Shown: positions 1-8,800, numbered from the stretch's first letter. The stretch: DNA of 64,000 nucleotides from Clostridium sp. CAG:452 (GCA_000434035.1 FR893523.1:86245-150244); one strand, 5' to 3'. The notes: generated by a model not told the origin, from the sequence alone. Numbers and translations: made by a program.

Positions 1-572
1 GAGAATTTGGAATAGGGGATAAGGAAAAAAATAATGGAGTACTTTTATTATGTTCTACAGGGGATAGAATGTTTAGAATAGAAGTAGGTTATGGGCTAGA
101 AGGAGCATTACCAGATGGAAAAACAGGAAGAATACAAGATCAATATATAATTCCATATTTGAAAAACGATAACTATGATGAAGGAATAAAAAATGGATTT
201 AGTGCAATATTAGAAGAAGTCTGCAAAGAGTATAATATAGAAATTTCAGGAGCACAAAAATCAAAGTTAGTACAAGATAGCTCTGATGAAGTTCTTATGG
301 TTTTAATAATGATTTCTTTAATAATATCAACAATTATGAAATTTATTTCTAAAAATATAGTTAAATTGATTTATTTAGGTATTATATTTATTGTTTCTTG
401 GATAGTTATAAAGTCTTTTAGTATTGCAATAATAATTTTGCTAATTAATATGGCAATAGTTTTTGTTAAAGATCTTGGTGGAGATTATTCTGGAGGAGGA
501 AGTTCTTCAGGAGGAGGATTTTCTGGTGGCGGAGGGTCTTCCGGTGGCGGAGGAAGTTCGAGAAGTTTTTAA
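1..572 (+). CDS. TPM-domain (YgcG-like) membrane protein, C-terminal part
   Basis: The gene enters from the left edge; its frame is open from base 3. The visible part starts in the conserved end of a TPM domain: a GIGDKEKNNGVLLL-type stretch, then RIEVGYGLEGALPDG, which matches the family's N-N-G-V-L and G-Y-G-L-E signatures. Two hydrophobic segments follow (about residues 75-95 and 100-128 counted from base 69). The tail is a glycine/serine-rich run ending in SSRSF, typical of YgcG proteins. TPM proteins are membrane-anchored and their biochemical role is poorly defined. The start codon and any signal peptide lie outside the window. Family assignment is good; function is unknown. Confidence 0.8.
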   Translation, partial: EFGIGDKEKNNGVLLLCSTGDRMFRIEVGYGLEGALPDGKTGRIQDQYIIPYLKNDNYDEGIKNGFSAILEEVCKEYNIEISGAQKSKLVQDSSDEVLMVLIMISLIISTIMKFISKNIVKLIYLGIIFIVSWIVIKSFSIAIIILLINMAIVFVKDLGGDYSGGGSSSGGGFSGGGGSSGGGGSSRSF

Positions 573-599
573 CAAATAGAATGAGAAAAAAAGTTATGC

Positions 600-710
600 A
601 AATTGGAATTTGTGTGAGGGGGAATTCTAGGGACTGTCCCTTAAAATCACCAAACCTGGGGATTTTGGCGACTGTCCTGAATTCATCCGGAACTAAACAA
701 ATTCCAATTT
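600..710 (+). repeat. interspersed palindromic element, copy 1 (full length)
   Basis: About 111 bp bounded by AAATTGGAATTT and its reverse complement AAATTCCAATTT. Inside are GAATTC near both ends, the palindrome GGGACTGTCCC, and an AAAATCACC/GGGGATTTT inverted pair. Close copies lie at 6326-6436, 43940-44050 (inverted), 59674-59746 (internally deleted) and partly at 3995-4206. It has no coding capacity and can fold on itself, like a MITE or a REP/BIME-type element. Confidence 0.85.
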
Positions 711-859
711 ATTTAATAAAAAAATAAAATAATTTATAATTTTGGTTGAAATGAGGCAAATGTAATGTTACAATAAAAATGTTGTAAAATATGACAAAAA
801 AAGTGGAAAAATGAAGAGAATTGTATAAAACTCTTCAAAAATCGAATAGGGGGACTAGC

Positions 860-1807
860 ATGAACGATATTAAAGTTTTTGCCTGCAATTCAGCAGAAGA
901 ATTTACAAAAGAAATATGTGATAATTTAGGAATTGAAATGGGACAAAAAGATTCCTTTAAATTTGCAAATGATAACAATTTTGTACAACTAAAAGAAACA
1001 GTTAGAGAAAAAGACGTATACATTGTACAAACAACACAGCCACCAGTTAATGAAAGAATAATGGAGTTACTAATAACTGTAGAAGCAGCTAAAAGAGCAG
1101 GAGCAAGAAGAGTAACAGCAGTTTTACCATACTTCATGTATTCAAGATCAGATAAAAAAGATCAATCAAGAGTGCCAGTAACAGCAAAATTAATGGCAAC
1201 ATTGTTAGAAGCAGCAGGAGTAGATCATGTTCTTACATGTGACCTACATAATCCAGCAATCCAAGCATATTTTAATATAATATGTGATAGAGTAACAGCA
1301 AAACACTTATTGGAGAAATATTTCCAAGAAAAACAAATAAAAGATATGGTAGTTGTAGCAACAGATGCAGGAAGTTCAAAAAAAGCATATAAATATTCTA
1401 AATTCTTTGAGTGCCCACTAGCGTTAATAGATAAAAGAAGAGAATCAAACAATGACAATGCAGTAGCAACAAACATAATAGGAGATATAGAAGGTAAAAC
1501 AGCAGTAATATTTGATGATGAAGTTAGCACAGCAGGAACTTTAGTAGAAGCAGCACATATATTAAAAGAACATGGAGCAAAGGAAATTTATGCAGGAGCA
1601 ACACATGGAGTACTAGTAGGACCAGCAATAGAAAGAATAGAAAAATCACCAATAAAAGAATTAGTAGTAACAAATACAATTCCAATTGAGCCAGAAAAAA
1701 GAATAGACAAAATAAAAGTAGTTTCAATAGCACCTCTATTTGCGGAAGCAATAAAAAGATTAAATGAAGCAAAACCATTAGGAGATTTATTCGAATACGA
1801 CAAATAA
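860..1807 (+). CDS. prs: ribose-phosphate pyrophosphokinase (PRPP synthase), divergent
   Basis: 315 residues. It makes 5-phosphoribosyl diphosphate from ribose 5-phosphate and ATP for nucleotide, His and Trp synthesis. Visible family features are PYFMYSRSDKKDQSR (the usual PYFGYARQDRK region), TCDLHNPAIQAYF (conserved DLH), and the PRPP-binding loop as FDDEVSTAGT instead of the common DDMIDTGGT. The start ATG at 860 follows AGGGGG at about 849-853; an upstream in-frame codon at 821 lacks a ribosome site. The loop and the ATDAGSSKKAYK segment differ from the classical enzyme, so this may be a distinct subclass or a second paralogue. Confidence 0.85.
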   Translation: MNDIKVFACNSAEEFTKEICDNLGIEMGQKDSFKFANDNNFVQLKETVREKDVYIVQTTQPPVNERIMELLITVEAAKRAGARRVTAVLPYFMYSRSDKKDQSRVPVTAKLMATLLEAAGVDHVLTCDLHNPAIQAYFNIICDRVTAKHLLEKYFQEKQIKDMVVVATDAGSSKKAYKYSKFFECPLALIDKRRESNNDNAVATNIIGDIEGKTAVIFDDEVSTAGTLVEAAHILKEHGAKEIYAGATHGVLVGPAIERIEKSPIKELVVTNTIPIEPEKRIDKIKVVSIAPLFAEAIKRLNEAKPLGDLFEYDK

Positions 1808-1833
1808 GATGGTACTCTAAAATGTAGAGAAAA

Positions 1834-1860
1834 TGTAGGGGTCGCACTCCTGAGCGACCC
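1834..1860 (+). repeat. GTAGGGGTCGC hairpin repeat
   Basis: GGGTCGC and GCGACCC form a short GC-rich hairpin in an otherwise AT-rich gap after prs. The same GTAGGGG-type module occurs near 4048, 22151 and 51750. It may act as a weak transcript end for prs. Confidence 0.6.
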
Positions 1861-1915
1861 ATTCTTCGAAGGCATTTCTTAAATAATATTTTTCCCAAAA
1901 ACCAAATCTAAATTA

Positions 1916-1944
1916 TTGACAATTATTAACTTTTAATATATAAT
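1916..1944 (+). promoter_or_regulatory. sigma-A-type promoter for rpsU
   Basis: TTGACA at 1916-1921 and TATAAT at 1939-1944, spaced 17 bp, about 68 bp before rpsU. Confidence 0.8.
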
Positions 1945-2011
1945 AGTAAAAGTTAAAAAATCCCACAAGACGAGGCAGATAGCAGTAGTGATAGTGAGGG
2001 GAGGGAAATAA

Positions 2012-2182
2012 ATGTCAGAAGTTAAAGTTAATAATGGTAATATAGAAGACGCATTAAAAAGATTTAAAAGACAATGCGTAAGAAATGGTGTTCTACAAGA
2101 GGTTAGAAAAAGAGAACATTACGAAAAACCAAGTGTAAAAAGAAAGAAAAAATCAGAAGCAGCAAGAAAAAGAAAATTTTAA
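2012..2182 (+). CDS. rpsU: 30S ribosomal protein S21
   Basis: 56 residues, basic, starting MSEVKVNNGNIEDALKRF and ending in a Lys/Arg-rich tail (KRKKKSEAARKRKF), the usual S21 pattern and length. The ATG at 2012 follows GAGGGGAGGG. yqeY follows, the frequent rpsU-yqeY order of Bacillota. S21 is a small-subunit protein near the anti-Shine-Dalgarno region. Confidence 0.95.
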   Translation: MSEVKVNNGNIEDALKRFKRQCVRNGVLQEVRKREHYEKPSVKRKKKSEAARKRKF

Positions 2183-2246
2183 AAGTATTAAAGGTGGAAG
2201 TTAGGAGGAATAGCTTTCATCTTTTTTGTTTAAAGGAGGAAAAAAT

Positions 2247-2687
2247 ATGTTAAAAGAAAAATTAATGGAAGACTTAAAAGAAGCAATGAAGGAAAAAGAA
2301 GTATTAAAGAAGAATGTTGTTCAAATGATAAGAGCAGCAATTTTGCAAGTAGAAAAAGACAAACAAATAGAACTAAATGATGATCAAATATTAGAAATAA
2401 TAGCAAAAGAAGCTAAAAAAAGAAAAGAATCATTGGCAGATTACGAGAAAAGCGGAAGAGAAGACTTGATAAATCAAGTTAAAGAAGAAATAGAAATAAT
2501 AAATAAATATCTTCCAGAACAAATGGAAAAAGAAGAAATAGAAAAAATAGTAAAAGAAATAGTAGAAGAAACAGGAGCAACAACAATAAAAGACATGGGA
2601 AAAGTAATGAAAATTGCAAAAGAAAGAATAGGAACAAGAGCAGATGGAAAAGATATAAGTGATGCAGTTAAGAAAATATTGGCATAA
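2247..2687 (+). CDS. yqeY: GatB/YqeY domain protein
   Basis: 146 residues, mostly helical and charged, starting MLKEKLMEDLKEAMKEK. Conserved family pieces are the VVQMIRAAI helix, YEKSGREDLI and YLPEQM. The C-terminal half resembles the tail domain of GatB, the tRNA amidotransferase subunit, so tRNA binding is plausible but unproven. The ATG at 2247 has AAAGGAGG eight bases upstream; an earlier in-frame codon at 2226 has no such site. Confidence 0.88.
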   Translation: MLKEKLMEDLKEAMKEKEVLKKNVVQMIRAAILQVEKDKQIELNDDQILEIIAKEAKKRKESLADYEKSGREDLINQVKEEIEIINKYLPEQMEKEEIEKIVKEIVEETGATTIKDMGKVMKIAKERIGTRADGKDISDAVKKILA

Positions 2688-2711
2688 ATAAAATAAAAAG
2701 GAGAATCTATA

Positions 2712-3986
2712 ATGGCATATATAACAAAAGAAATAAAAAAAGGTATAAAATTACATTGCATAGAAACAGAAAAATTTAAAACAAATTTGTTAGCAATGTT
2801 TATAACACTACCATTAACAAGAGAAAACGTTACATTTGATAGTGTTATACCAGCTGTTCTTAAAAGAGGAACAGAAAAATTAAAAACACAAGAAGAAATT
2901 TCAAAGAAATTAGAAAACATGTATGGTGCAGCTTTTGATTGCGGTATAGAAAAAATAGGAGATAACCATGTAATTAAATTTTATTTAGAAGCACTAAACG
3001 ATAATTTTATACCAAAAGAAGCAAATCAAGATTTGTTAAGAGAAAGCGTAGAGCTTTTACTAGATATAATATTAAACCCATTAGTAGAAAACAATGCATT
3101 TAAATCAGACTATGTTAGCTCAGAAAAAGAGAACATAAAAGTTTTAATAGAATCAAAAATAGATAATAAAGATGCATATGCATTTAACAGATGTGTTGAA
3201 GAAATGTATAAAGACAAACCTTATGGGTTATACAAATATGGATATATAGAAGATTTAGATAAAATAAATGAAAAAAATCTCTACAACTATTACAAAGAAT
3301 TAATTGCAAATAGTAAAATAGACATATTTATTTCTGGTGCTTTAAACGCAGAAAAAACAGCAAAAGTAGTAGAAGAAAATGAGAACATTAAAAAACTTTC
3401 AGAAAGAGATGGCAAACGTATACTAGGTGGAGAAAAATCTATAGAGAGCAAAGAAATCCACACAATAGAGGAAAAGATGGATATAACACAAGGAAAACTA
3501 GTAATGGGATTAGATGTAGAAAACATAAATGAAGAAGATAAATTTAAAGTAGCAATATATAATGTAATACTAGGAGAAAGTGCTACATCAAAATTATTTC
3601 AGAATGTAAGAGAAAAAGCAAGCTTGGCATATACAGCACGTTCAAACTATGTAAGACAAAAGTCTAATATATATATTAGATGTGGAATAGAAATAGGAAA
3701 TTATGAAAAAGCAGTAAAAATAATAAAAGAACAATTAGAAGATATGAAAAACGGTAAATTTACCGAAGAAGATATAAAAAATGCAAAAAAATATATGACA
3801 TCAGGAATAGAATCAATACAAGATGAACAAGATTCAGAAATAACATATTATTTAGGACAAGAACTATCACAAAAATTAACAACATTTAAAGAATATGCAC
3901 AAAAAATAGAAGAAGTTACAGCAGAAGATGTAAAAGAAGTAGCAAATAAAATAAAAATAAATACAATATATTTTTTGAGAAATTAG
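2712..3986 (+). CDS. M16 peptidase-like protein (YmfF type)
   Basis: 424 residues. The N-terminal half lacks the HxxEH zinc motif of active M16 peptidases: that place reads VIPAVLKRGTEK. This is typical of the inactive partner in the YmfF/YmfH pair of Bacillota. The C-terminal half keeps the substrate-chamber segment with NVREKASLAYTARSNY. The next gene (4236) has the intact zinc motif, so the two probably form a heterodimeric peptidase. A palindromic repeat block separates them. Confidence 0.82.
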   Translation: MAYITKEIKKGIKLHCIETEKFKTNLLAMFITLPLTRENVTFDSVIPAVLKRGTEKLKTQEEISKKLENMYGAAFDCGIEKIGDNHVIKFYLEALNDNFIPKEANQDLLRESVELLLDIILNPLVENNAFKSDYVSSEKENIKVLIESKIDNKDAYAFNRCVEEMYKDKPYGLYKYGYIEDLDKINEKNLYNYYKELIANSKIDIFISGALNAEKTAKVVEENENIKKLSERDGKRILGGEKSIESKEIHTIEEKMDITQGKLVMGLDVENINEEDKFKVAIYNVILGESATSKLFQNVREKASLAYTARSNYVRQKSNIYIRCGIEIGNYEKAVKIIKEQLEDMKNGKFTEEDIKNAKKYMTSGIESIQDEQDSEITYYLGQELSQKLTTFKEYAQKIEEVTAEDVKEVANKIKINTIYFLRN

Positions 3987-3994
3987 AGATACAA

Positions 3995-4206
3995 AGGGAA
4001 TTTCTAAGGACTGTCCTGAATTGTAAATGTAATATATTGCAAACGTTGTAGGGGTCGCACTCCTGGGCGACCCAAAGACATCGAAGGCTTTGCAATAGCT
4101 GTAGGGGGAGGACCCTGTGTTCGCAAAAAAAGGGTGAATTCAGGACAGTCCCCAAAATCCCCAGGTTTGGTGATTTTGAGGGACAGTCCCTAGAATTCCC
4201 CTCAAC
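3995..4206 (+). repeat. composite of interspersed repeats
   Basis: Fills the gap between the two M16 genes. At 3997-4021 is a fragment of the palindromic element (GGACTGTCCTGAATT). At 4045-4120 two GTAGGGG-type modules form a GGGTCGC/GCGACCC hairpin. At 4136-4206 the other half of the palindromic element lies in inverted orientation. The second family appears to have inserted into a copy of the first. No coding potential. Confidence 0.7.
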
Positions 4207-4235
4207 CTCGAATATACAGAAAAAGGAGAGAAACT

Positions 4236-5525
4236 ATGCAAATTATAGAAAACTTACAAGTCAAAGAAAAATTATATACCGAAAAATTAGAAAATGGCTT
4301 AAATATAATGATTATACCTAAAAAGGGTATAAAGAAAAAATATGTAATGTGGGCAACACATTATGGTTCAATGGACAATAAATTTGTTGTGCCAGGAGAA
4401 GATAAAGAAACAGAGGTTCCAGACGGCGTTGCACACTTTTTAGAGCATAAAATGTTCGAACAACCAAATGGGACAAATAGTTTAGATACATTAACAGCAC
4501 TAGGAGTAAATGCGAATGCATATACAACAACAAATCACACAGCATATTTATTTGAATCAACAGATAACTTCTATGAAGCATTAGATGAACTTATGGATTA
4601 TGTACAACATCCATACTTTACAGACCAAAATGTGGAAAAAGAAAAAGGCATTATAGGTCAAGAAATAATGATGTATGACGACTATCCAGATTGGGCTGTA
4701 TACATGAATGCTTTAAAATGCATGTATAAAAATAATGCAATAACAATAGATATAGCAGGTTCAATAGATTCAATAGCAAAAATAGACAAAGATGTATTAT
4801 ATAAATGCTACAATACATTTTATAATCCTTCAAATATGGTAATGGGATTTTGCGGAGATTTTGAACCAGAAGAATTAATAAAAGAAATAAAGAAAAGATT
4901 AATAGAAAAACCAAATCAAGGAGAAATAAAAAGAATTTACGATCCAAAAGAAGAGGGAATTGTTAGCAAAAGCAAAAAAACTCAAATGGAAGTAAGCATG
5001 CCAATTTTTGTAATAGGAATAAAAGATGATACTTCAAATGCAAAAGAAGAAATAGTAAAAAAACATTTAGCAATAGAAATATTATTAAACATGATTATAG
5101 GAAAAAGCTCTAGAACATACAAAAAATTATATGAAGAGCAACTATTAATATCAGAACCATTTGTAGAATATGAATTTGGAGATAATTTTGCACATATAGC
5201 AATAACAGGACAATCAAAAAATCCAGAATTAGTATTAAAAGAAATACAAGAAGAAATAAATAATCTAAAACAAGACGGATTAGATGAAGAACACTTTAAC
5301 AGAATAAAAAATATGCTTTATGGAACAGCTGTAAAAGAATTTAACAATGTTTCAGATATAGTAAGAATGTTCGTTTCAGACTACTTTAAAGGAATAAACA
5401 GTTTTGACTATTTAGAAACATATAAACAAATTACAAAAGAATATGCAAAACAAATTTTAAATAATGTGTTTAAAGAAGAAAACACAATAATATCAGTAGT
5501 AGAGCCAAAAGATAAAACAAATTAA
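4236..5525 (+). CDS. M16 family zinc peptidase (YmfH type)
   Basis: 429 residues with the inverted zinc motif HFLEH (HxxEH) in GVAHFLEHKMFEQPNG at about residue 68. A downstream glutamate in EKGIIGQEIMMYDD (about residue 145) would be the third ligand. The C-terminal half is the usual non-catalytic M16 domain. It is likely the catalytic partner of the protein at 2712. The start ATG follows AAAGGAGAG. lgt starts 21 bp downstream, so the two are probably cotranscribed. Confidence 0.88.
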   Translation: MQIIENLQVKEKLYTEKLENGLNIMIIPKKGIKKKYVMWATHYGSMDNKFVVPGEDKETEVPDGVAHFLEHKMFEQPNGTNSLDTLTALGVNANAYTTTNHTAYLFESTDNFYEALDELMDYVQHPYFTDQNVEKEKGIIGQEIMMYDDYPDWAVYMNALKCMYKNNAITIDIAGSIDSIAKIDKDVLYKCYNTFYNPSNMVMGFCGDFEPEELIKEIKKRLIEKPNQGEIKRIYDPKEEGIVSKSKKTQMEVSMPIFVIGIKDDTSNAKEEIVKKHLAIEILLNMIIGKSSRTYKKLYEEQLLISEPFVEYEFGDNFAHIAITGQSKNPELVLKEIQEEINNLKQDGLDEEHFNRIKNMLYGTAVKEFNNVSDIVRMFVSDYFKGINSFDYLETYKQITKEYAKQILNNVFKEENTIISVVEPKDKTN

Positions 5526-5546
5526 CTTATAAAAATAGAGGTAAAA

Positions 5547-6343
5547 ATGAACACTATTACATTTCCAGGACTAAATTTAATATTTAATATATCTAGAATA
5601 GCATTTTCAATAAATAGCATACACATTTATTGGTATGCTATTCTAATAGTTTTAGCCATTATTATTGGAATAATAATATTTAAAGTAAATGACCGGAAAG
5701 TATGGAATAAAATTTGCAGATATAATAGACTTATGCATATTTTTAATACCAATTTCAATAATATGTGCAAGGCTATACTATGTATTATTTGAGATAGACT
5801 ATTACATAAAAGAACCATTGCAAATTTTCAATTTAAGAAATGGCGGACTTGCAATATATGGTGGAATAATAGGTGGAGCAGTTACCTGTTATATATATTG
5901 CAAAAAGAAAAAAATAAATATATTGGACTTATTAGATTTTATAGTACCATGTTTAGCACTTCGGACAAGCAATTGGAAGATGGGGAAACTTCATAAATGT
6001 AGAAGCATACGGTGCACAAACAAATTTACCATGGAGAATGGGAATATATGAAGCAGGAAAATATATAGAAGTACATCCAACTTTCTTGTATGAATCAATA
6101 GCAACACTTACAATATTTATAATACTTACAGTAGTATCTAAAAATAGAAAATTCAAAGGTCAAATAACATATTTATACTTAATAATGTATTCATTTGCAA
6201 GAGCAATAATAGAAGGACTAAGAACAGACAGTCTAATGCTAGGACCAATAAGAATATCACAAGTTTTGTCAATAATTATATTCATAATGACGGTGATAGC
6301 GTATATTAAAAGAGTAAAATCAGATAAATTGGAATTTGTGTGA
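5547..6343 (+). CDS. lgt: prolipoprotein diacylglyceryl transferase, interrupted by two CGGA +1 recoding sites
   Basis: 264 residues when the extra C at 5694 and at 5962 is skipped. Lgt moves diacylglycerol from phosphatidylglycerol to the lipobox cysteine of prolipoproteins in the membrane. The restored protein has several membrane helices, the NGGLAIYGGIIGG region and the signature around LGQAIGRWGNFINVEAYG, then a PTFLYES motif. Site 1 restores VNDGKYGIKF (Gly50); site 2 restores LALGQAIGRWG (Gly139), inside the most conserved motif. Without both shifts no functional enzyme is possible. The last five codons and stop come from the palindromic repeat at 6326. Lgt identity is secure; the recoding is inferred. 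Confidence 0.88.
5691..5697 (+). other. CGGA +1 recoding site, lgt site 1
   Basis: GAC then C then GGA. The in-frame codon is CGG at 5694-5696; omitting C5694 gives Asp-Gly-Lys and continues Lgt. Confidence 0.8.
5959..5965 (+). other. CGGA +1 recoding site, lgt site 2
   Basis: CTT then C then GGA. Omitting C5962 restores the conserved Leu-Gly-Gln of the Lgt signature. Confidence 0.85.
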
Positions 6344-6436
6344 GGGGGAATTCTAGGGGCTGTCCCTTAAAATCACCAAACCTGGGGATTTTGGGGACTG
6401 TCCTGAATTCATCCGGAACTAAACAAATTCCAATTT
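6326..6436 (+). repeat. interspersed palindromic element, copy 3
   Basis: Full-length copy with both AAATTGGAATTT/AAATTCCAATTT ends. Its left end overlaps the last codons and the TGA stop of lgt, so the insertion shaped the Lgt C-terminus. Confidence 0.85.
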
Positions 6437-6534
6437 GTCGTTTTTTTTTATTTCTTGACAAAATGAAAAACAAAATATATTAAAATCTAAACAGATGTTA
6501 AAAAATAGAGAAATATGACATACGAAATTTATTC

Positions 6535-6562
6535 AAAAAACAGCATTTTTGCTGTTTTTTTA
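6535..6562 (+). terminator. intrinsic terminator
   Basis: AAACAGCA-TTTT-TGCTGTTT followed by T residues, downstream of lgt and its repeat. Confidence 0.75.
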
Positions 6563-6591
6563 TTGACCTAAATGTAAAAATATGGTATTTT
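6563..6591 (+). promoter_or_regulatory. promoter for the Spo0E-like gene
   Basis: TTGACC at 6563-6568, 17 bp, then TATTTT at 6586-6591 with TGG just before the -10 box. Confidence 0.55.
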
Positions 6592-6635
6592 ATTAATATA
6601 CAAAAGAAAAAATTAATAAAAGGAGTGAAAAGTCT

Positions 6636-6803
6636 ATGGTAGATGAAGAAATCCTAGAATTAAGACGAAAATTAAATGAAAGTATAACAAAAGAGAAGGA
6701 TTATACACATATATATACCCTAAGCCTAGAATTAGACGAATTAATAGCAAGATACTATAATAAAAAAATAAGAACAAGAATATATACGAAAGACAGAAGA
6801 TAA
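6636..6803 (+). CDS. Spo0E-like aspartyl-phosphate phosphatase
   Basis: 55 residues, starting MVDEEILELRRKLNES and containing LSLELDELIARYY. This fits the Spo0E family: two short helices and an S-x-E-L-D signature. Family members dephosphorylate Spo0A~P and so hold back sporulation; spo0A itself is at 60530. The ATG at 6636 has AAAGGAGTG upstream. It stands alone between two terminators. Confidence 0.75.
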   Translation: MVDEEILELRRKLNESITKEKDYTHIYTLSLELDELIARYYNKKIRTRIYTKDRR

Positions 6804-6812
6804 TGTCATAAT

Positions 6813-6854
6813 AAAAAACAGTTTAAATATAAAAAATATTTAAACTGTTTTTTT
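6813..6854 (+). terminator. intrinsic terminator
   Basis: AACAGTTTAAATAT and ATATTTAAACTGTT form a long stem followed by seven T. It ends the Spo0E-like gene transcript. Confidence 0.85.
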
Positions 6855-6924
6855 AAATTTGTATTTACAAATTAATATTTTGTATGCTAAAATAACATAA
6901 AATAGCACAAGAAAATGAAAAATG

Positions 6925-6953
6925 TTGAAATAAAAGGAAAACTGTGGTATAAT
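6925..6953 (+). promoter_or_regulatory. promoter of the secretion operon
   Basis: TTGAAA at 6925-6930, 17 bp, TATAAT at 6948-6953 with an extended TGG just upstream. It lies 34 bp before the first VirB2-like gene. Confidence 0.75.
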
Positions 6954-6986
6954 TTATTTAGATTATACAAAAGGAGGGAGTAATAT

Positions 6987-7352
6987 ATGAAAAAAACAAT
7001 AAAAATAATTAGTATATTATTTCTTCTAATATTATTATTAATATTTAGTACAACAACATATGTACAAGCAGACATAGACATAAATCCAAGCAACTATAAC
7101 CCAGGAATGCCAACAGTACAAGAAGGCGGAAGAACAATAAAGATGGCAGGTAAGATATTAGGTATTATTAGAAACTGCGGAGTTATAGCATCAGTTGTAG
7201 TAATGTCAATCATAGGACTTAAATATATGCTAGGGTCATTAGACGAAAAAGCAAACTACAAAGAGAATATGGTTCCATATATAGCAGGATGTGCACTATT
7301 ATTACTTTGTACAACATTACCTAGTATAATATATAGTATAATGCAAAAATAG
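6987..7352 (+). CDS. VirB2-like small membrane protein 1 (T4SS)
   Basis: 121 residues: a signal-like hydrophobic N-terminus (about 5-25, ending near VQADID) and two hydrophobic helices (about 62-80 and 95-115) around a short polar loop with YKENMVPY. This signal-plus-two-helix plan is that of VirB2/TrbC pilin-like subunits. It is the first of three similar genes in a row (also 7378 and 7905). The ATG follows AAAGGAGGG. Confidence 0.7.
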   Translation: MKKTIKIISILFLLILLLIFSTTTYVQADIDINPSNYNPGMPTVQEGGRTIKMAGKILGIIRNCGVIASVVVMSIIGLKYMLGSLDEKANYKENMVPYIAGCALLLLCTTLPSIIYSIMQK

Positions 7353-7377
7353 AATATAAATAAAGTGGGTGATAAAG

Positions 7378-7827
7378 GTGAATATAAATTTATTTAATAA
7401 AATACTAATAATAGCATTAGTATTATTAATAATAAACACAATTATTCCACTAAAAGTTAACGCAGTATCGGATATGTTTAAATCAGCAGATGATTTTCTA
7501 TCAAAAGGGAGATCTCCAACCACTGTAATAGATGAAAAAAAATTACAATCTACATCTAATACAATATATAAATGGCTAATGACTTTAGCTATATGTGTTG
7601 CAGTTATAATAGGAGCTATAATAGGTATACAGTTTATAACAGGAAGCATAGAAGGAAAAGCAAAAATACAAGAAGCTTTAGTACCATACATAATAGGTTG
7701 TATAGTGGTGTTTGGAGCATTCTTTATTTGGAGAACGCTAGTAAATACAGGAAACAGTTTAGAAGGAGATACTCAGGATGCAACAAAACAAGAGATAAAA
7801 CACAGATACTGGGGTGAACAAGAATAA
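7378..7827 (+). CDS. VirB2-like small membrane protein 2 (T4SS)
   Basis: 149 residues with the same plan as its neighbours: hydrophobic N-terminus, then helices at about 65-86 and 103-120 separated by GSIEGKAKIQEALVPY. The likely start is GTG 7378 after GGGTGAT; a GTG at 7369 is in frame but sits inside that ribosome site. The loop YKENMVPY / IQEALVPY / YKKSFMPL is the clearest similarity among the three proteins. It has a polar tail that the other two lack. Confidence 0.68.
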   Translation: MNINLFNKILIIALVLLIINTIIPLKVNAVSDMFKSADDFLSKGRSPTTVIDEKKLQSTSNTIYKWLMTLAICVAVIIGAIIGIQFITGSIEGKAKIQEALVPYIIGCIVVFGAFFIWRTLVNTGNSLEGDTQDATKQEIKHRYWGEQE

Positions 7828-7904
7828 AATTAGTTTTTAAAGTTTTCTTAAAGAGATTTAAGGAAGTTTAATATATAAATAATAAAGAAATGGAGGAGAA
7901 TACT

Positions 7905-8264
7905 ATGAAAAAATCTGTAAAAATAATTTCTGCATTATTAGTAGCTATTATGTTAGTTGTAGCAGTAAGTCCAATATGTTTTGCAACACAATTGAAGCCA
8001 GATTCTATAAAACCAGATTATTCTGGAATAGATACAAAAGGAATTCAAAGCACTGCATCAAAAATAATGGGATTGATTAGAAATATTGCAGTAATAGCTG
8101 GTGTACTAATTATTGGAATTTTAGGTTTAAAATACATGATAGGAAGTACAGAGGAAAGAGCAGAATATAAAAAATCATTTATGCCATTAATTATAGGTAT
8201 CGTAGTTGTAATGGGTGCTACACAAATTGCAACAATGATTTTCTCAACATTTGGTGGTAACTAA
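7905..8264 (+). CDS. VirB2-like small membrane protein 3 (T4SS)
   Basis: 119 residues: signal-like start (MKKSVKIISALLVAIMLVV, cleavage expected near FATQ), then helices at about 58-76 and 90-112. It closely resembles the protein at 6987 (MGLIRNIAVIAG against LGIIRNCGVIAS). The ATG at 7905 has TGGAGGAG eight bases upstream. A terminator-like hairpin follows, which may make the pilin-like genes more abundant than the rest of the operon. Confidence 0.7.
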   Translation: MKKSVKIISALLVAIMLVVAVSPICFATQLKPDSIKPDYSGIDTKGIQSTASKIMGLIRNIAVIAGVLIIGILGLKYMIGSTEERAEYKKSFMPLIIGIVVVMGATQIATMIFSTFGGN

Positions 8265-8273
8265 TAATAAAAT

Positions 8274-8308
8274 AAAAAAACTTGTTAGATTTTCTAACAA
8301 GTTTTTTT
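8274..8308 (+). terminator. hairpin with T run inside the secretion operon
   Basis: AACTTGTTAGA and TCTAACAAGTT followed by seven T. It can end or attenuate transcription between the pilin-like genes and the machinery genes. Confidence 0.75.
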
Positions 8309-8449
8309 ATTTTATTACAAAAGTATTACATTTTTATGTTTTTTTTATTTTTTTTACTAATATATTACAATTAGTGCTAATATCTGTTATAATATATATA
8401 AGTATAATTGTATCAGGCAAAATGGTACAAAACAAAGGAGGAAACCAAT

Positions 8450-8800
8450 TTGGCTACACATAGTATACCAAGAGATGTTAGAGGTGAAGGTAGAATATTA
8501 TTTATATTCACCACACGTTCATTAATATTTACTGCTGTAGGATTAATAGTAGGATTATTAGTGAGTTCATTAATAGGATTGTTGTTTTCACAATTCTATG
8601 TAAAACTTATTATTTGTTTAATATTTGCTGCAATAGGTTATGGAATAGCAACATTAAAAATTCCAGATTCTCCTAGATTTGAAATAACAAGAAAAGCTGG
8701 AGGAGAAAGAATAGATGAGGTTATGCTAAGAGCTATAAAGTTTAAGGCTCAAAAGAGAAGAATATATGTATATACTAAGGAGGAAAAGAACAATGGATAA
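8450..8800 (+). CDS. PrgI-family membrane protein (VirB3-like, T4SS)
   Basis: 116 residues, starting at TTG 8450 after AAAGGAGGAA (MATHSIPRDVRGEGRILFIF). Two close hydrophobic helices (about 23-45 and 47-65) form a hairpin, then comes a basic tail. This size, the IPRDV start and the position just before a VirB4-type ATPase fit the PrgI family, the Gram-positive VirB3 equivalent. The stop overlaps the next gene by 8 bp. Confidence 0.75.
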   Translation: MATHSIPRDVRGEGRILFIFTTRSLIFTAVGLIVGLLVSSLIGLLFSQFYVKLIICLIFAAIGYGIATLKIPDSPRFEITRKAGGERIDEVMLRAIKFKAQKRRIYVYTKEEKNNG

